Shown piece by piece: positions 25,806 to 34,187 of a stretch of DNA of 64,000 nucleotides (position 1 is the first letter of the stretch; each line of letters opens with the position of its first letter). A program made the translations under genes and the position numbers. This DNA is from JAJDUF01 sp965214295. GTDB taxonomy: Bacteria > Chloroflexota > UBA11872 > UBA12225 > JAJDUF01. Location of the stretch: positions 1,240,001-1,304,000 of the forward strand of contig OZ243944.1 in assembly GCA_965214295.1 (NCBI GenBank). Direction: 5' to 3'. A model generated the notes under the pieces. The model was not told the origin of the DNA. It saw only the letters and a program-made list of their open reading frames with translations, and ran no database searches.

Positions 25806-26990
25806 TCAGCGGACGGTGTGCATCGGCATGATGACGTGGAGATAGTCAGGCAAGCCGCCTCCCCGGACGACACCCGGGCTTAACGGACCGGTGATCTCGA
25901 CGACCACTTCATCAATGTCCTTGACCTTGTCCGTTTCGGGGTCAATGGTACCGCTGGCGAGGGCAGTGGCGAACTCGTTCAGATACTCGGCGTTGAAGGC
26001 GAGGTGGGTGCTCTCGCCCTCGATACTGGCGTCCAGCTCGTCGTGGCTTTCGCCAAGGTCTTGGGCCTGGGCCTCAATCATCAGACGCCCCGGCGTCAAC
26101 TTATCGCCGTTCTCGCCGGCCTCAACCTCCAAGCGCACGACGTTGGCGCTTTCGCGGGCAAAGAGCGACACGCGCCGCATCGCATCGGCGAAGGGTTGAC
26201 GGGCCACAACCACCTTCGTCGCATAGCTCTTCGGGATAAAGTTCCGCACGTTCGGAAACTGCCCTTCGATCAGGCGTGAGACTAAGTTCACGTCGCCGGC
26301 GCGGAACAACACCTGACTGCGGTTGGGTGTCACCGTCATTTCGACGGCACCCTCGTCATCGTCGAGCACACGTTCCAACTCCTGCAAGGCCCGGGCCGGG
26401 ACAATGACCTTCACCGGATCCGCGACCTCCTGGTCCAGGGTCGTGTCTCGCATGACCAAGCGGAAGCCGTCGCTTGCCGCCATCGTAATCTGCGCCTCAT
26501 CCAACTCCAGGCTCACGCCAGCGAGCACCGGCCGGGTATCATCGCGGGCGGCGCCAAACGCGACCTGATTTATCAACTCCTTGCAGAGGGACTGATCTAT
26601 GCTCACCGTTGGCTGATCCTCGGCCGTCGGGATCGGGGGGAACTCCTCCGGGTCAATGCCTCGGACCTCGGCACGGCTTTGCTGACACGTCACGGTCAGG
26701 GTGCGAGTTTTCTCCTCTTCACGCAACTCCACGTTCTGTCCTATCGGCATGGAATTGACCAGATCGGTGAGAAGCCTCGCCGGCACGGTGACCGTGCCCT
26801 CTTCCTCCACGTTGGCTGTGACCCAGGTCGTAATCCCGAGGTCGAGGTTGGTGGCCGAGAGCTTGAGGCGATCTCCGTCGGTGGCCAGGAGGACGTTCGC
26901 CAATACCGGCATAGTTGGGCGGCTCCCCACTGCCCGCGTTACCGTGGAAAGTCCCCGACTCAGGTGGTCTTGGGTACAGGTGATACGCAT
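25806..26990 (-). CDS. dnaN: DNA polymerase III beta subunit (sliding clamp)
   Basis: 394 residues, start ATG 26990 with GGGAG upstream. Three clamp domains are visible: MRITCTQDHLSRGLSTVTRA to about 125, then INQVAFGAARDDTRPVLAGV (the DTRPVLxG motif of domain 2), and the third with LMIEAQAQDLGESHDELDAS. The family C-terminus, usually Y.VMPMR/L, appears here as YLHVIMPMHTVR. The clamp encircles DNA and tethers polymerase. It lies downstream of dnaA on the same strand, separated by the DnaA-box region. Confidence 0.97.
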   Translation of the reverse strand: MRITCTQDHLSRGLSTVTRAVGSRPTMPVLANVLLATDGDRLKLSATNLDLGITTWVTANVEEEGTVTVPARLLTDLVNSMPIGQNVELREEEKTRTLTVTCQQSRAEVRGIDPEEFPPIPTAEDQPTVSIDQSLCKELINQVAFGAARDDTRPVLAGVSLELDEAQITMAASDGFRLVMRDTTLDQEVADPVKVIVPARALQELERVLDDDEGAVEMTVTPNRSQVLFRAGDVNLVSRLIEGQFPNVRNFIPKSYATKVVVARQPFADAMRRVSLFARESANVVRLEVEAGENGDKLTPGRLMIEAQAQDLGESHDELDASIEGESTHLAFNAEYLNEFATALASGTIDPETDKVKDIDEVVVEITGPLSPGVVRGGGLPDYLHVIMPMHTVR

Positions 26991-27330
26991 TGCCGTACTC
27001 CCTCTGTTCAGCTTGCTGATTCGATTCTCGATTCCTCACCGCCGCCGTCTTCGGGGTGTGGATTGTGTGGATGCTGGGGATACCCAACTCGCTCGGTCAA
27101 CACCCTCGGTAGTAACTCCGGTCGTTCACCGATGCCGAATGTGCTCGGGATTGTGGATGAGTTGGTGATAGCATGGGAATAACGAGCGCGGCGGCCTCGG
27201 TTCCTCTGAGATCGTGGCCTATGGTGGCGCCATAGTTTGTCGTGTTGCTCCGGTTATCCCCAGTCTGGACCGGTTGTCCACACCAACGCGGCAGTTATCC
27301 ACACTCTGCCGGTCAAAACGTCCGCTCCCA
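26991..27330. other. oriC: Replication origin (oriC) between dnaA and dnaN
   Basis: The 340-bp space holds a set of DnaA-box-like 9-mers. On the plus strand: TTATCCACA (27295-27303, perfect), TTGTCCACA (27274-27282) and TTATCCCCA (27254-27262, one mismatch each). On the other strand: TGTGGATGA (27152-27160), TGTGGATGC (27066-27074) and TGTGGATTG (27057-27065). The three plus-strand boxes begin 20 and 21 bp apart, two helical turns, so DnaA would bind on one face. There is no strong A+T block; the least GC-rich part lies about 27200-27260. The placement next to dnaA and dnaN supports origin function. Confidence 0.8.
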
Positions 27331-28803
27331 TCACTCTCCCGCGAGCATTGCCCGCACCGCCTGGACCTGCTCGCGGATGGTTGGGTTCCGCTCCAACTCC
27401 CGACCGATCTTCCCGACACCGTGTAGCACGGTGCTGTGGTCCCGGCCGCCGAGCAGACGCCCGATCTCAACGAGCGAGGCGCCGGTGTCTTCGCGTAACA
27501 GATACATCGCGACCTGCCGCGGGAGGACGACCTGTTTGGCACGCCCCTTGCCCCGTAGTGCCTCACCCGTAATGCCGGAGAAGCTGATGATAGCCTCGAT
27601 GATCCGCTCCGGCGAGAGCGCCTTCGTGGCCGGAGGACTAACGACTCCAGACAAGGCGGCGGCGGCCTGGTCCGGGGTCAAAGGCCCAGGTTGCAAGCCG
27701 GAGGTCGCCACCACGCGCGTAAGAGCGCCTTCCAACTCGCGGATGTTGCTCGTGACACGCTGGGCGATGAAGTCGAGCACCTCCGGTGGTACCTGTGCCT
27801 CTAGGGCGGCAGCCTTGGTCCGCAGGATGGCGACGCGGGTCTCGAAATCCGGCGGCTGAACGTCGGCGATCAGGCCCATTGCAAAGCGCGAGCGTAAGCG
27901 GTCCTCCAAGGCGGCGATTGCTGCCGGCGGCCGGTCACTGGTGAGGACGATCTGCCGGCTTTCGCCGTGGAGCGTGTTGAAGGTGTGAAAGAACTCCTCT
28001 TGCGTTTGCTCCTTGCCACTCAGGAACTGGATGTCGTCAATCAGCAGGATGTCCGTGGTGCGGTACTTGCTGCGGAAAGCGTCGGCACGCCCGCGCCGGA
28101 CATGGTTGATGAAATCGTTGGTGAAGGTCTCCGAGGTGACGTAGAGCACCTGCGTGCCGGTATGGCGCCGCAGAACATGGTGTCCGATAGCGTGGAGGAG
28201 ATGAGTCTTGCCCAGACCGACCCCCCCGTAGAGAAAGAGGGGGTTGTAGGCCCCGGCCGGTGTGTCGGCGACGGCTCGCGCCGCGGCGTGGGCCAACTGG
28301 CTATGCTTGCCGACGATGAATTCGCGGAAGGTGTAGCGGGGATGGAGGCCGGCATACGGCGAATCGTCGGCGGACTCCGCAAGACGCGGCAGCGGCAGTG
28401 ATTCCGCCGGCGGCCGCTTGGTCGGCTTACCGCGCCGTTTGGTGCTCGACCGCGCCGGCCGCTTGCGTGTCGTCGCGGCGCCGGGCGCCGGAGTACCGTT
28501 GCGCCGGGCCGGGGTGGATGCAGCGACCGGGGCGGGTGGCTCTGCGGTACTTTCCGTCACCACGAACCGTACTTCCCCCGGCGCTTGCCCCACGACCGAC
28601 TGCAAAGCTCCTTCGACCAACGGCCGGAAGCGCTGTTCGAGCTTGTCGCGGGCGAAGACGTGCGGGGCGCCGATGACGAAACGGCCGCCCTCCTGCGCTA
28701 CCAAACGGCTCTGTGCCAAGCATGTAGCGAACATGGCGCGGCTGACCTCGGAATGGGCGGCCAGCGCGGCCAGCGCCTGCTCCCACGTTGCGTCTACATT
28801 CAT
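27331..28803 (-). CDS. dnaA: Chromosomal replication initiator DnaA
   Basis: 490 residues. Domain I is at 1-85, followed by a basic, Pro/Ala-rich linker (about 86-150, e.g. TRKRPARSSTKRRGKPTKRP). The AAA+ domain starts with YTFREFIVGKHSQLAHAAAR; Walker A GGVGLGKT is at 193-200, Walker B LLIDDIQFLSGKEQTQEEFF, and sensor residues follow in LRSRFAMGL. The C-terminal domain IV has AMYLLREDTGASLVEIGRLL and GGRDHSTVLHGVGKI, the signature helix-turn-helix that reads DnaA boxes. It initiates replication at the adjacent box cluster. Confidence 0.97.
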   Translation of the reverse strand: MNVDATWEQALAALAAHSEVSRAMFATCLAQSRLVAQEGGRFVIGAPHVFARDKLEQRFRPLVEGALQSVVGQAPGEVRFVVTESTAEPPAPVAASTPARRNGTPAPGAATTRKRPARSSTKRRGKPTKRPPAESLPLPRLAESADDSPYAGLHPRYTFREFIVGKHSQLAHAAARAVADTPAGAYNPLFLYGGVGLGKTHLLHAIGHHVLRRHTGTQVLYVTSETFTNDFINHVRRGRADAFRSKYRTTDILLIDDIQFLSGKEQTQEEFFHTFNTLHGESRQIVLTSDRPPAAIAALEDRLRSRFAMGLIADVQPPDFETRVAILRTKAAALEAQVPPEVLDFIAQRVTSNIRELEGALTRVVATSGLQPGPLTPDQAAAALSGVVSPPATKALSPERIIEAIISFSGITGEALRGKGRAKQVVLPRQVAMYLLREDTGASLVEIGRLLGGRDHSTVLHGVGKIGRELERNPTIREQVQAVRAMLAGE

Positions 28804-28955
28804 CGTGCCGGTGCGTGTAACCCCTAGAATTGAGTGGCGGCGTCGTGCGAGGAAGCCGCACGCCCATGCCTCTTTTCCCCATAACGCGCGGCTGGGCCGC
28901 TGGGTGCGCGCCGCTGGCGTTGGCGGCGTCAGCGCCGTACATAAGGAGGGTAGCT

Positions 28956-29453
28956 GTGCCGGATGTCCGACCGCCCCGGGTGCTGCGGATCAAGCGCAAG
29001 GTGCCGGGGCGCATTTCGCTCGGCGATGCGGCCACGTTGGAGGATGGGCCGGAGCTGCTCCAGCGCCTTTTGCGCCCGGAGCCGGGGCAGGTGTTCCCGC
29101 TCGGTCGCGGGATTCACCCGATGACGACGGTGCCGCTGGGCCTGGCGATTGAGGCGGCGATCACGGCGATCAACGGCACCGTACACGACGTGGGCGTGCT
29201 GCGGTACTGCTCGTGCAGCATGGAGCATTTCACCTCCAACCGCCGGCCGTTGCGGGCGGTGGCGCGGGTCGCGGAGCTGGGCGCCCGGCACGTCGAGTGC
29301 GCCGTCGAGGTGTGGGAGGGGAAGCGGCTGATCTGCAGGGCACAGATCGGGCTGTGCCAGGTGCGCGGCGGTCGTGCGGCGCCGCTCGCGCATCTCTATG
29401 CGCCGGCGCCTCGTCCCTCGGTCCCTGCTCCCCCAGGAGCCGAGCCGGGGTGA
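28956..29453 (+). CDS. Hotdog-fold (thioesterase-like) protein, tandem copy 1
   Basis: 165 residues from GTG 28956, preceded by GGAGGG. The sequence GIHPMTTVPLGLAIEAAITA resembles the central helix of hotdog proteins, and RPLRAVARVAELGARHVECA then VEVWEGKRLICRAQIGLCQV resembles the sheet of PaaI-type acyl-CoA thioesterases. The assignment rests on pattern only. A paralogue follows at 29493. It is divergent from dnaA, 152 bp away, and shares that intergenic space. The C-terminal Pro-rich tail ends in a repeat-derived region (GAEPG). Confidence 0.5.
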   Translation: MPDVRPPRVLRIKRKVPGRISLGDAATLEDGPELLQRLLRPEPGQVFPLGRGIHPMTTVPLGLAIEAAITAINGTVHDVGVLRYCSCSMEHFTSNRRPLRAVARVAELGARHVECAVEVWEGKRLICRAQIGLCQVRGGRAAPLAHLYAPAPRPSVPAPPGAEPG

Positions 29454-29492
29454 GGGTAGCCGGTAGGATTAGCGCCCCATTGGGAGGGAAGT

Positions 29493-29954
29493 ATGGCAGC
29501 AGTCTCGGAAGTGCGTCGGCCGCGCGTGATTGCGGAACGGCGGCGCGTGGCGGACCGGATTGCGCTCGGTGACACCGCGACGCTGGAGGACGGCCCGGCC
29601 TTGCTCCGGCACCTCCGCGAGCGGGTGCCCGGCCAGACCTTTGCGCTGGGTACGGCGATTCACCCGCTCACGACCGTCCCGCTGGGCCTGGCGATTGACG
29701 CCGCCATCCTCGCCGCGAACGGCCGGACGCTCTCGATCTCCCACTTGCGCTACTGCTCCTTCAGCATGGAGCGCACCATCTCTACCGACCGACCGCTGCG
29801 AGCGACGGCGCGGGTCGCGGAGTTGGGCGCGCACCACCTCGAATGCGTGGTCGAGGTCCGGGATGATGAGCACCTGATCTGCCAAGCGCGGATTGGTCTG
29901 TGCCAGGTCCGCGAGGGCCGCGCCGCGCCGCTGGGCCGCTACTACGTATTATGA
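29493..29954 (+). CDS. Hotdog-fold (thioesterase-like) protein, tandem copy 2
   Basis: 153 residues, start ATG 29493 with GGGAGGG before it. It parallels copy 1 along its length: LGDTATLEDGPALLRHL, AIHPLTTVPLGLAIDAAILA, LRYCSFSMERTISTDRPLRA and HLECVVEVRDDEHLICQARI. The two are the product of a tandem duplication that has diverged substantially. Conserved between them are IHP(M/L)TTVPLGLAI, RYCS.SME and LICxAQ/RIGLCQVR, which point to the functional surface. They may form a heterodimer; reaction unknown. Confidence 0.55.
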   Translation: MAAVSEVRRPRVIAERRRVADRIALGDTATLEDGPALLRHLRERVPGQTFALGTAIHPLTTVPLGLAIDAAILAANGRTLSISHLRYCSFSMERTISTDRPLRATARVAELGAHHLECVVEVRDDEHLICQARIGLCQVREGRAAPLGRYYVL

Positions 29955-30223
29955 GGTATTCACATGGATGGACAGGATGCACAGGATAGGGTATGAGCTC
30001 GGTCGATCACCAGGGACCTTGTCTGGTGGGAGTAGGGAGAAGGAGGCTGTTGATGGGTTAGAATGCGTGGCTGTTACCATCGGAGAGGTAACATCGGATG
30101 ATCCCGTTCACTCCTACCGAGGATGTGTTGCATCCTTTTGGGGTGATGTCCACACTATCCACTCATTCAAGGAGAGTGAACACAGTGTTCATTCTCTCTA
30201 GGCATCCCCGAGGGAGGACGGTT
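29955..30223. other. Regulatory intergenic region before the tandem-HTH gene
   Basis: Contains an ACAGGATGCACAGGATAGG stretch (AATCAGGATT-like family), an inverted repeat TGTTACC-N8-GGTAACA (about 30070-30091) and the 15-bp palindrome at 30177-30191. Its A+T content is higher than the surroundings. Confidence 0.5.
30177..30191. promoter_or_regulatory. 15-bp perfect palindrome, probable operator
   Basis: TGAACAC-A-GTGTTCA lies 33 bp before the GTG of the tandem-HTH gene, inside a longer imperfect dyad (GAGAGTGAACA/TGTTCATTCTCTC). Its position suggests autoregulation by the HTH protein. Confidence 0.5.
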
Positions 30224-30970
30224 GTGAAGATCCAGGATATCGCCAAACTCACTGGACTGAGCTACGACCAGGTATACGAACACATCTACACCAAGAAAAC
30301 TCTCCCAGCCCGGAAGCGTTTGGGGAGATGGGAGATTGATGAGAAGGACTTCGAGAAGTGGAACCGAAAACGGAAAATCAATCCCGATTCCGTCCGTCCC
30401 AAAGGTGTCCTGACGGTCAAGGAAGTAGCCGAAAAAGTAGGGTTGACCTACGACCAGGCCTATGACCGGCTGGTGAGAGATAGGCTCCTCTTCAAGTCTG
30501 GAAGGAGAGTCTACGTGAAGGTCTCCGATTTCGAGTCCTGGGATTTCAAGGATCGTATCCAGTCTACCAACCGTGAATCTCCTAGTGTAAAGCGAGATGG
30601 GTCTTCCGAAGGCGATGTTCTCAGAACACATGATCATTTCAGCCTTTTCCAGTCTCCGGAACCTCTCCTAGAACCTCTAACGGCTAATGAGTTGAACCAG
30701 ATGAGGCACTGCATGCTTCGGATGATGAATGGCATAGAGGGTAGGAGAAGCAAGGAAAATATTACGGCTCGTGTCGAGAGGCTTAAGCGTGATGAATGGG
30801 TTCCTCGTCTGGTTGCTCGGATGATGCTAATGGTTATCCAAGCAAGGAACGACCTTGAATATGAGAGAGAATCATTGTCACCGGCGGAAGAAACCGCAGT
30901 GAGAGCAGCGTGGGAGGTGATAAGAGAGTGGGCGTCAGCTGAGGGGTTGGAGGCAGCTTTGACTGTTTAG
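30224..30970 (+). CDS. Putative regulator with two excisionase-type helix-turn-helix domains
   Basis: 248 residues from GTG 30224, with AGGGAGG seven bases upstream. Two winged-helix units follow each other: KIQDIAKLTGLSYDQVYEHI with TLPARKRLGRWEIDEKDFEK, and TVKEVAEKVGLTYDQAYDRL with RLLFKSGRRVYVKVSDFESW. Both resemble the MerR/Xis-like HTH_17 fold. The C-terminal 120 residues are helical (LTANELNQMRHCMLRMMNGI) and unassigned. Base composition is close to 50% GC, well below its neighbours, which suggests transfer. The palindrome just upstream is a likely target. Confidence 0.65.
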   Translation: MKIQDIAKLTGLSYDQVYEHIYTKKTLPARKRLGRWEIDEKDFEKWNRKRKINPDSVRPKGVLTVKEVAEKVGLTYDQAYDRLVRDRLLFKSGRRVYVKVSDFESWDFKDRIQSTNRESPSVKRDGSSEGDVLRTHDHFSLFQSPEPLLEPLTANELNQMRHCMLRMMNGIEGRRSKENITARVERLKRDEWVPRLVARMMLMVIQARNDLEYERESLSPAEETAVRAAWEVIREWASAEGLEAALTV

Positions 30971-31019
30971 CCGGGATACTCATAGCCGATAGGCTACACT
31001 TTGGGGTCGGAGATGAGGC

Positions 31020-31063
31020 GCTGGCCCCTAGCTGGCGGCTTACGCCGCCAGCTAGGGGCCAGC
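31020..31063. terminator. Perfect 20-bp stem-loop between convergent genes
   Basis: GCTGGCCCCTAGCTGGCGGC (31020-31039), loop TTAC, then the exact complement (31044-31063). It lies between the ends of the HTH gene and the coiled-coil gene. There is no T run, so it may act as a bidirectional, cruciform or Rho-independent-like block. Confidence 0.6.
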
Positions 31064-31073
31064 GAGCGGCCGG

Positions 31074-31472
31074 TCATTTGATGAACAGGGCGATAAGCGC
31101 GGCGATGACGGTCACCCACGAGGCGATCAGCAGCATAATGAGCGTGTTGTAGCGGTTGTTCATCTCCCCGAACCGGCTGTCCAACTGGCTACTCATCGCC
31201 TCAAACCGGCTGTCCGTCTGGCTACTCATCGCCTCAAACCGGCTGTTCATCTCGGTCCGCAAGCCATCGATGGACCGGTTCATCTCCCCAAACCGGCTGT
31301 CCAGCTGGCTGCTCATCGTCTCAAACCGACTGTTCATCTCGGCTCGCAAACCCTCGATGGACCGGTTCGTCTCGTCGAGCCGGGTGTTCATATCGTCGAG
31401 CCGGCGGTCTACTTGCTCGTAGGCACCTTCCAGCCGGCTGATCCGCGCTTGTTCGATGTTTCCGACAGCCAT
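31074..31472 (-). CDS. Coiled-coil protein with C-terminal membrane anchor, paralogue 2
   Basis: 132 residues. It shares with the 7892-8224 protein the N-terminus (SRLEGAYEQVDRRLDDMN), the repeat units and the anchor (NTLIMLLIASWVTVIAALIA), but has extra repeats built from SSQLDSRFGEMN and EMNSRFEAMSSQ. Copy number of the repeats thus differs between paralogues (110 against 132 residues). The upstream sequence CTCGCTCGCTGCC (plus strand) is also shared, so the duplication included the ribosome site. Function unknown; the plan suits a membrane-bound scaffold or a structural filament. Confidence 0.75.
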   Translation of the reverse strand: MAVGNIEQARISRLEGAYEQVDRRLDDMNTRLDETNRSIEGLRAEMNSRFETMSSQLDSRFGEMNRSIDGLRTEMNSRFEAMSSQTDSRFEAMSSQLDSRFGEMNNRYNTLIMLLIASWVTVIAALIALFIK

Positions 31473-31606
31473 GGTGCCCCCTCGCTCGCTGCCTGGGCTA
31501 TGGTTGCATAGTATCCTAGATGCGGCTCTGGCGCCAGCCTCCGGTATTTCAGGACAATGGCGGAGGCCGTTGCAATAAGTTGGCGCGGGTGAGGGTGGCA
31601 GGCGAT

Positions 31607-33313
31607 ATGGATATGACGGTAGGGGTGGAGCGTGATGTGCCGGCGGCGATGCGCGACGGCACGTTGCTGCGGGCGGACGTGTATCGGCCGGTGGGTGTCA
31701 GCGAGCCGCTGCCGGCGTTGGTCGCCCGCACGCCCTACAACAAAGAGGGCATGGAGGAGACGTGCCGCGCGATGGCGGCGCGTGGCTACATCGCCATCGT
31801 CCAGGACATTCGCGGTCGCTATGCCTCGGACGGCGAGTGGCGGCCGATGTACGACGGCACTAACCTGGAGCCGACCGACGGCTACGATACGGTGGAGTGG
31901 GCGGCGCGGCAGCCGGGCTGTACCGGGGACGTGGGTACCTTCGGCGGCTCCTACGTCGCGCTGACTCAGTGGCGCCTGGCGCCGACGCGACCGCCGCACT
32001 TGCGGGCGATGTATACCTCCGGTTTTCCGCGCTTCGCGTATGACCGCTGGCCGGGCATCTTCCGCACCGACCGTCACCTCCAGTGGCATATCACGACCAC
32101 GGCTCCTGACTACCGCCGGCGGCAGGGCCTTCCGGGGCCGACGACCGTGGACGAGGCGCGAGCGCGTTGGGAGCAGCACGAGCGGCACAAGTGGGTCTGG
32201 TTCCTGCCTTTCGACGATATCCCGGCGGAGGTGCTCGGCGGTCTGCGCCGGCAGTTCCGTGCGTATCTCCGCAAACATGCCGAGGACTGGAGCGGAGTCG
32301 GGCACGTACACCGCGATATCGAGGTGCCGGTCTATCATCAGACCGGCTGGTACGACCGGCTGATCGGCGCCATTGACCACTACACGGCGATGGTCGCGCA
32401 GGGACGTACCGAGCACGCGCGGCGCAACCAGAAGCTCATTATCGGCCCGTGGACGCATAGCAACGGGGGCACTCGCTATCAAGGCGACCGCGATTTCGGC
32501 CCTGCGGCCGAGGTACCCGTCGCCGACCTGATGACCCCGTGGTTCGACTATTGGCTGAAGGGCCGCGCTACCGGGGTGCTGGACGACCCGTCCGTGCGCT
32601 ACTTCGTGATGGGCGTCAATCGGTGGGAGACGGCCACGCAATGGCCGCCCGCCGGCGTACAGCCCACGTCGTTCTATTGCCGAGCGGAGACGGCGGCCAA
32701 CCGCTTTGGCGGCGGGGGACTTCTGGATCGTGAGCGGCCGGGCGCCGAGCCGCCGGATCGCTTTGTCTACGATCCGCGCGACCCGGTGATGTCGGTGCTA
32801 CCGCCGGTGGCACAGGACGCGCCAGGCGATCATCGCGTGCTGTTCGGCCGGCAGGATGTCCTGTACTACACGAGTGGGCCGCTCGCTGCGCCACTCAAGA
32901 TCGTCGGCCCGGTCGAGGCGCGGCTCTGCATCGCCTCCAGCGCACCCGACACCGATTTCACGGCGATCCTGCTGGACGTGGCGCCGGGTGCAGCCGAGGG
33001 GCAGCCGGGCTATGCCCAGAACCTATGCAGTGGTGTCCTGCGTTGTCGCTACCGCCATGGGGTAGACCGGCCGGCACTACTGCGGCCGGGGCAGGTCGAG
33101 GCGATCACTATTCCCCTGACGCCGGTCGCGCACGTCTTCCGCCCCGGCCATCGGATTGCGGTGGCGATCTCGTCGAGCAACTTTCCGCTCTTCGACCGCA
33201 ATCACAACACCGGCCGCGACTACTGGAGCGACGCCGAGTTGCGCCCGGCCGACCAAACCGTCTTCCATGATAGCGAGCGGCCATCGCGGATCGTCCTGCC
33301 GGTAGTAGGGTAG
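31607..33313 (+). CDS. CocE/NonD family hydrolase (X-Pro dipeptidyl-peptidase fold)
   Basis: 568 residues from ATG 31607. The alpha/beta hydrolase part has DIRGRYASDGEWRPM, the nucleophile in GTFGGSYVALTQW, and the catalytic His in IGPWTHSNGG. The C-terminal jelly-roll (VGPVEARLCIASSAPDTDFT, IAVAISSSNFPLFDRNHNTG) is the domain shared with cocaine esterase and glutaryl-7-ACA acylase. Members hydrolyse esters or amides of small acyl compounds. No signal peptide is evident. It stands alone upstream of rpiA. Confidence 0.9.
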   Translation: MDMTVGVERDVPAAMRDGTLLRADVYRPVGVSEPLPALVARTPYNKEGMEETCRAMAARGYIAIVQDIRGRYASDGEWRPMYDGTNLEPTDGYDTVEWAARQPGCTGDVGTFGGSYVALTQWRLAPTRPPHLRAMYTSGFPRFAYDRWPGIFRTDRHLQWHITTTAPDYRRRQGLPGPTTVDEARARWEQHERHKWVWFLPFDDIPAEVLGGLRRQFRAYLRKHAEDWSGVGHVHRDIEVPVYHQTGWYDRLIGAIDHYTAMVAQGRTEHARRNQKLIIGPWTHSNGGTRYQGDRDFGPAAEVPVADLMTPWFDYWLKGRATGVLDDPSVRYFVMGVNRWETATQWPPAGVQPTSFYCRAETAANRFGGGGLLDRERPGAEPPDRFVYDPRDPVMSVLPPVAQDAPGDHRVLFGRQDVLYYTSGPLAAPLKIVGPVEARLCIASSAPDTDFTAILLDVAPGAAEGQPGYAQNLCSGVLRCRYRHGVDRPALLRPGQVEAITIPLTPVAHVFRPGHRIAVAISSSNFPLFDRNHNTGRDYWSDAELRPADQTVFHDSERPSRIVLPVVG

Positions 33314-33464
33314 CGGTTGGTTGGCCTCATCCCTCGGTCCCCTCTCTACATGATTGTGGAGAGGGGGAGTCTGTTGGGGCCGAGTAGCGTGGGCGCGCAG
33401 CACGCTGTAGCCTAGCTCCTGCGGAGTGTTAGGGCCATGGCAAGTAGGTAAGAGGAGGCGAGTG

Positions 33465-34187
33465 GTGGTGAGTGAGGCGGAGCGCGCTGCGCGCCGGCGC
33501 CGTGCCGGTGAGCGTGCGGCTACGCTCGTCGAGGACGGGATGGTGGTGGGCCTCGGGACCGGGCGCACTGCGGACTATGCTACGCGCGCCTTGGCAAAGC
33601 GGGTCGCGGCCGGCTTGCGGATCGTCGGTGTGCCCACGTCGCACCGCACCGCGCTGCTGGCGGCGTCGCTCGGTATCACCGTCGGGACGCTGGAGCGGCA
33701 CCCGCGCCTCGATATCGCGATTGACGGCGCCGATGAGGTGGACCCGCAGCTGCGGCTGATTAAGGGGTTGGGCGGTGCCCTGTTGCGCGAGAAGATCGTC
33801 GCGGCGGCCAGCGCCCGCTTTATCGTGGTCGTGGACGACGCCAAGCTGGTGCCCCGGCTCGGCGAGACCGCGGGGGTACCGGTGGAAGTGCTGCCGTTCG
33901 GCTGGCCGCTGGCTGCTGCGCGCTTGCGCGCGCTGGGCGCGGAGGTCGTGCTGCGCGAGACGACGGCCGGCGCTTTCGTAACCGACAATACTCACTACTT
34001 GCTCGATTGCCGTTTTGGGCCGCTGGCCGATCCCGTGCGGTTGGAGCGTGACCTCCAAAGCATCCCCGGCGTGCTGGGCACCGGCCTCTTCATCGGCATG
34101 ACCGATACGGTCATCGTCGGCACGGCCGAGGGGATCGAGGAGCGGCCGATGTTGTCACCGCCCTCGACCGGGGCCGTGCCGCGCTAG
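33465..34187 (+). CDS. rpiA: Ribose-5-phosphate isomerase A
   Basis: 240 residues from one of three tandem GTG codons (33462, 33465, 33468) after AGGAGG at 33453-33458; 33465 has the best spacing. It interconverts ribose-5-phosphate and ribulose-5-phosphate. Motifs: VVGLGTGRTADYA, VPTSHRTALLA, LDIAIDGADEVDPQLRLIKG with the catalytic Asp, GGALLREKIVA and DDAKLVPRLG. The C-terminal part has THYLLDCRFG and TGLFIGMTDTVIVGT. The tauE gene starts at the base after its stop codon, so the two are likely cotranscribed. Confidence 0.93.
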   Translation: MVSEAERAARRRRAGERAATLVEDGMVVGLGTGRTADYATRALAKRVAAGLRIVGVPTSHRTALLAASLGITVGTLERHPRLDIAIDGADEVDPQLRLIKGLGGALLREKIVAAASARFIVVVDDAKLVPRLGETAGVPVEVLPFGWPLAAARLRALGAEVVLRETTAGAFVTDNTHYLLDCRFGPLADPVRLERDLQSIPGVLGTGLFIGMTDTVIVGTAEGIEERPMLSPPSTGAVPR

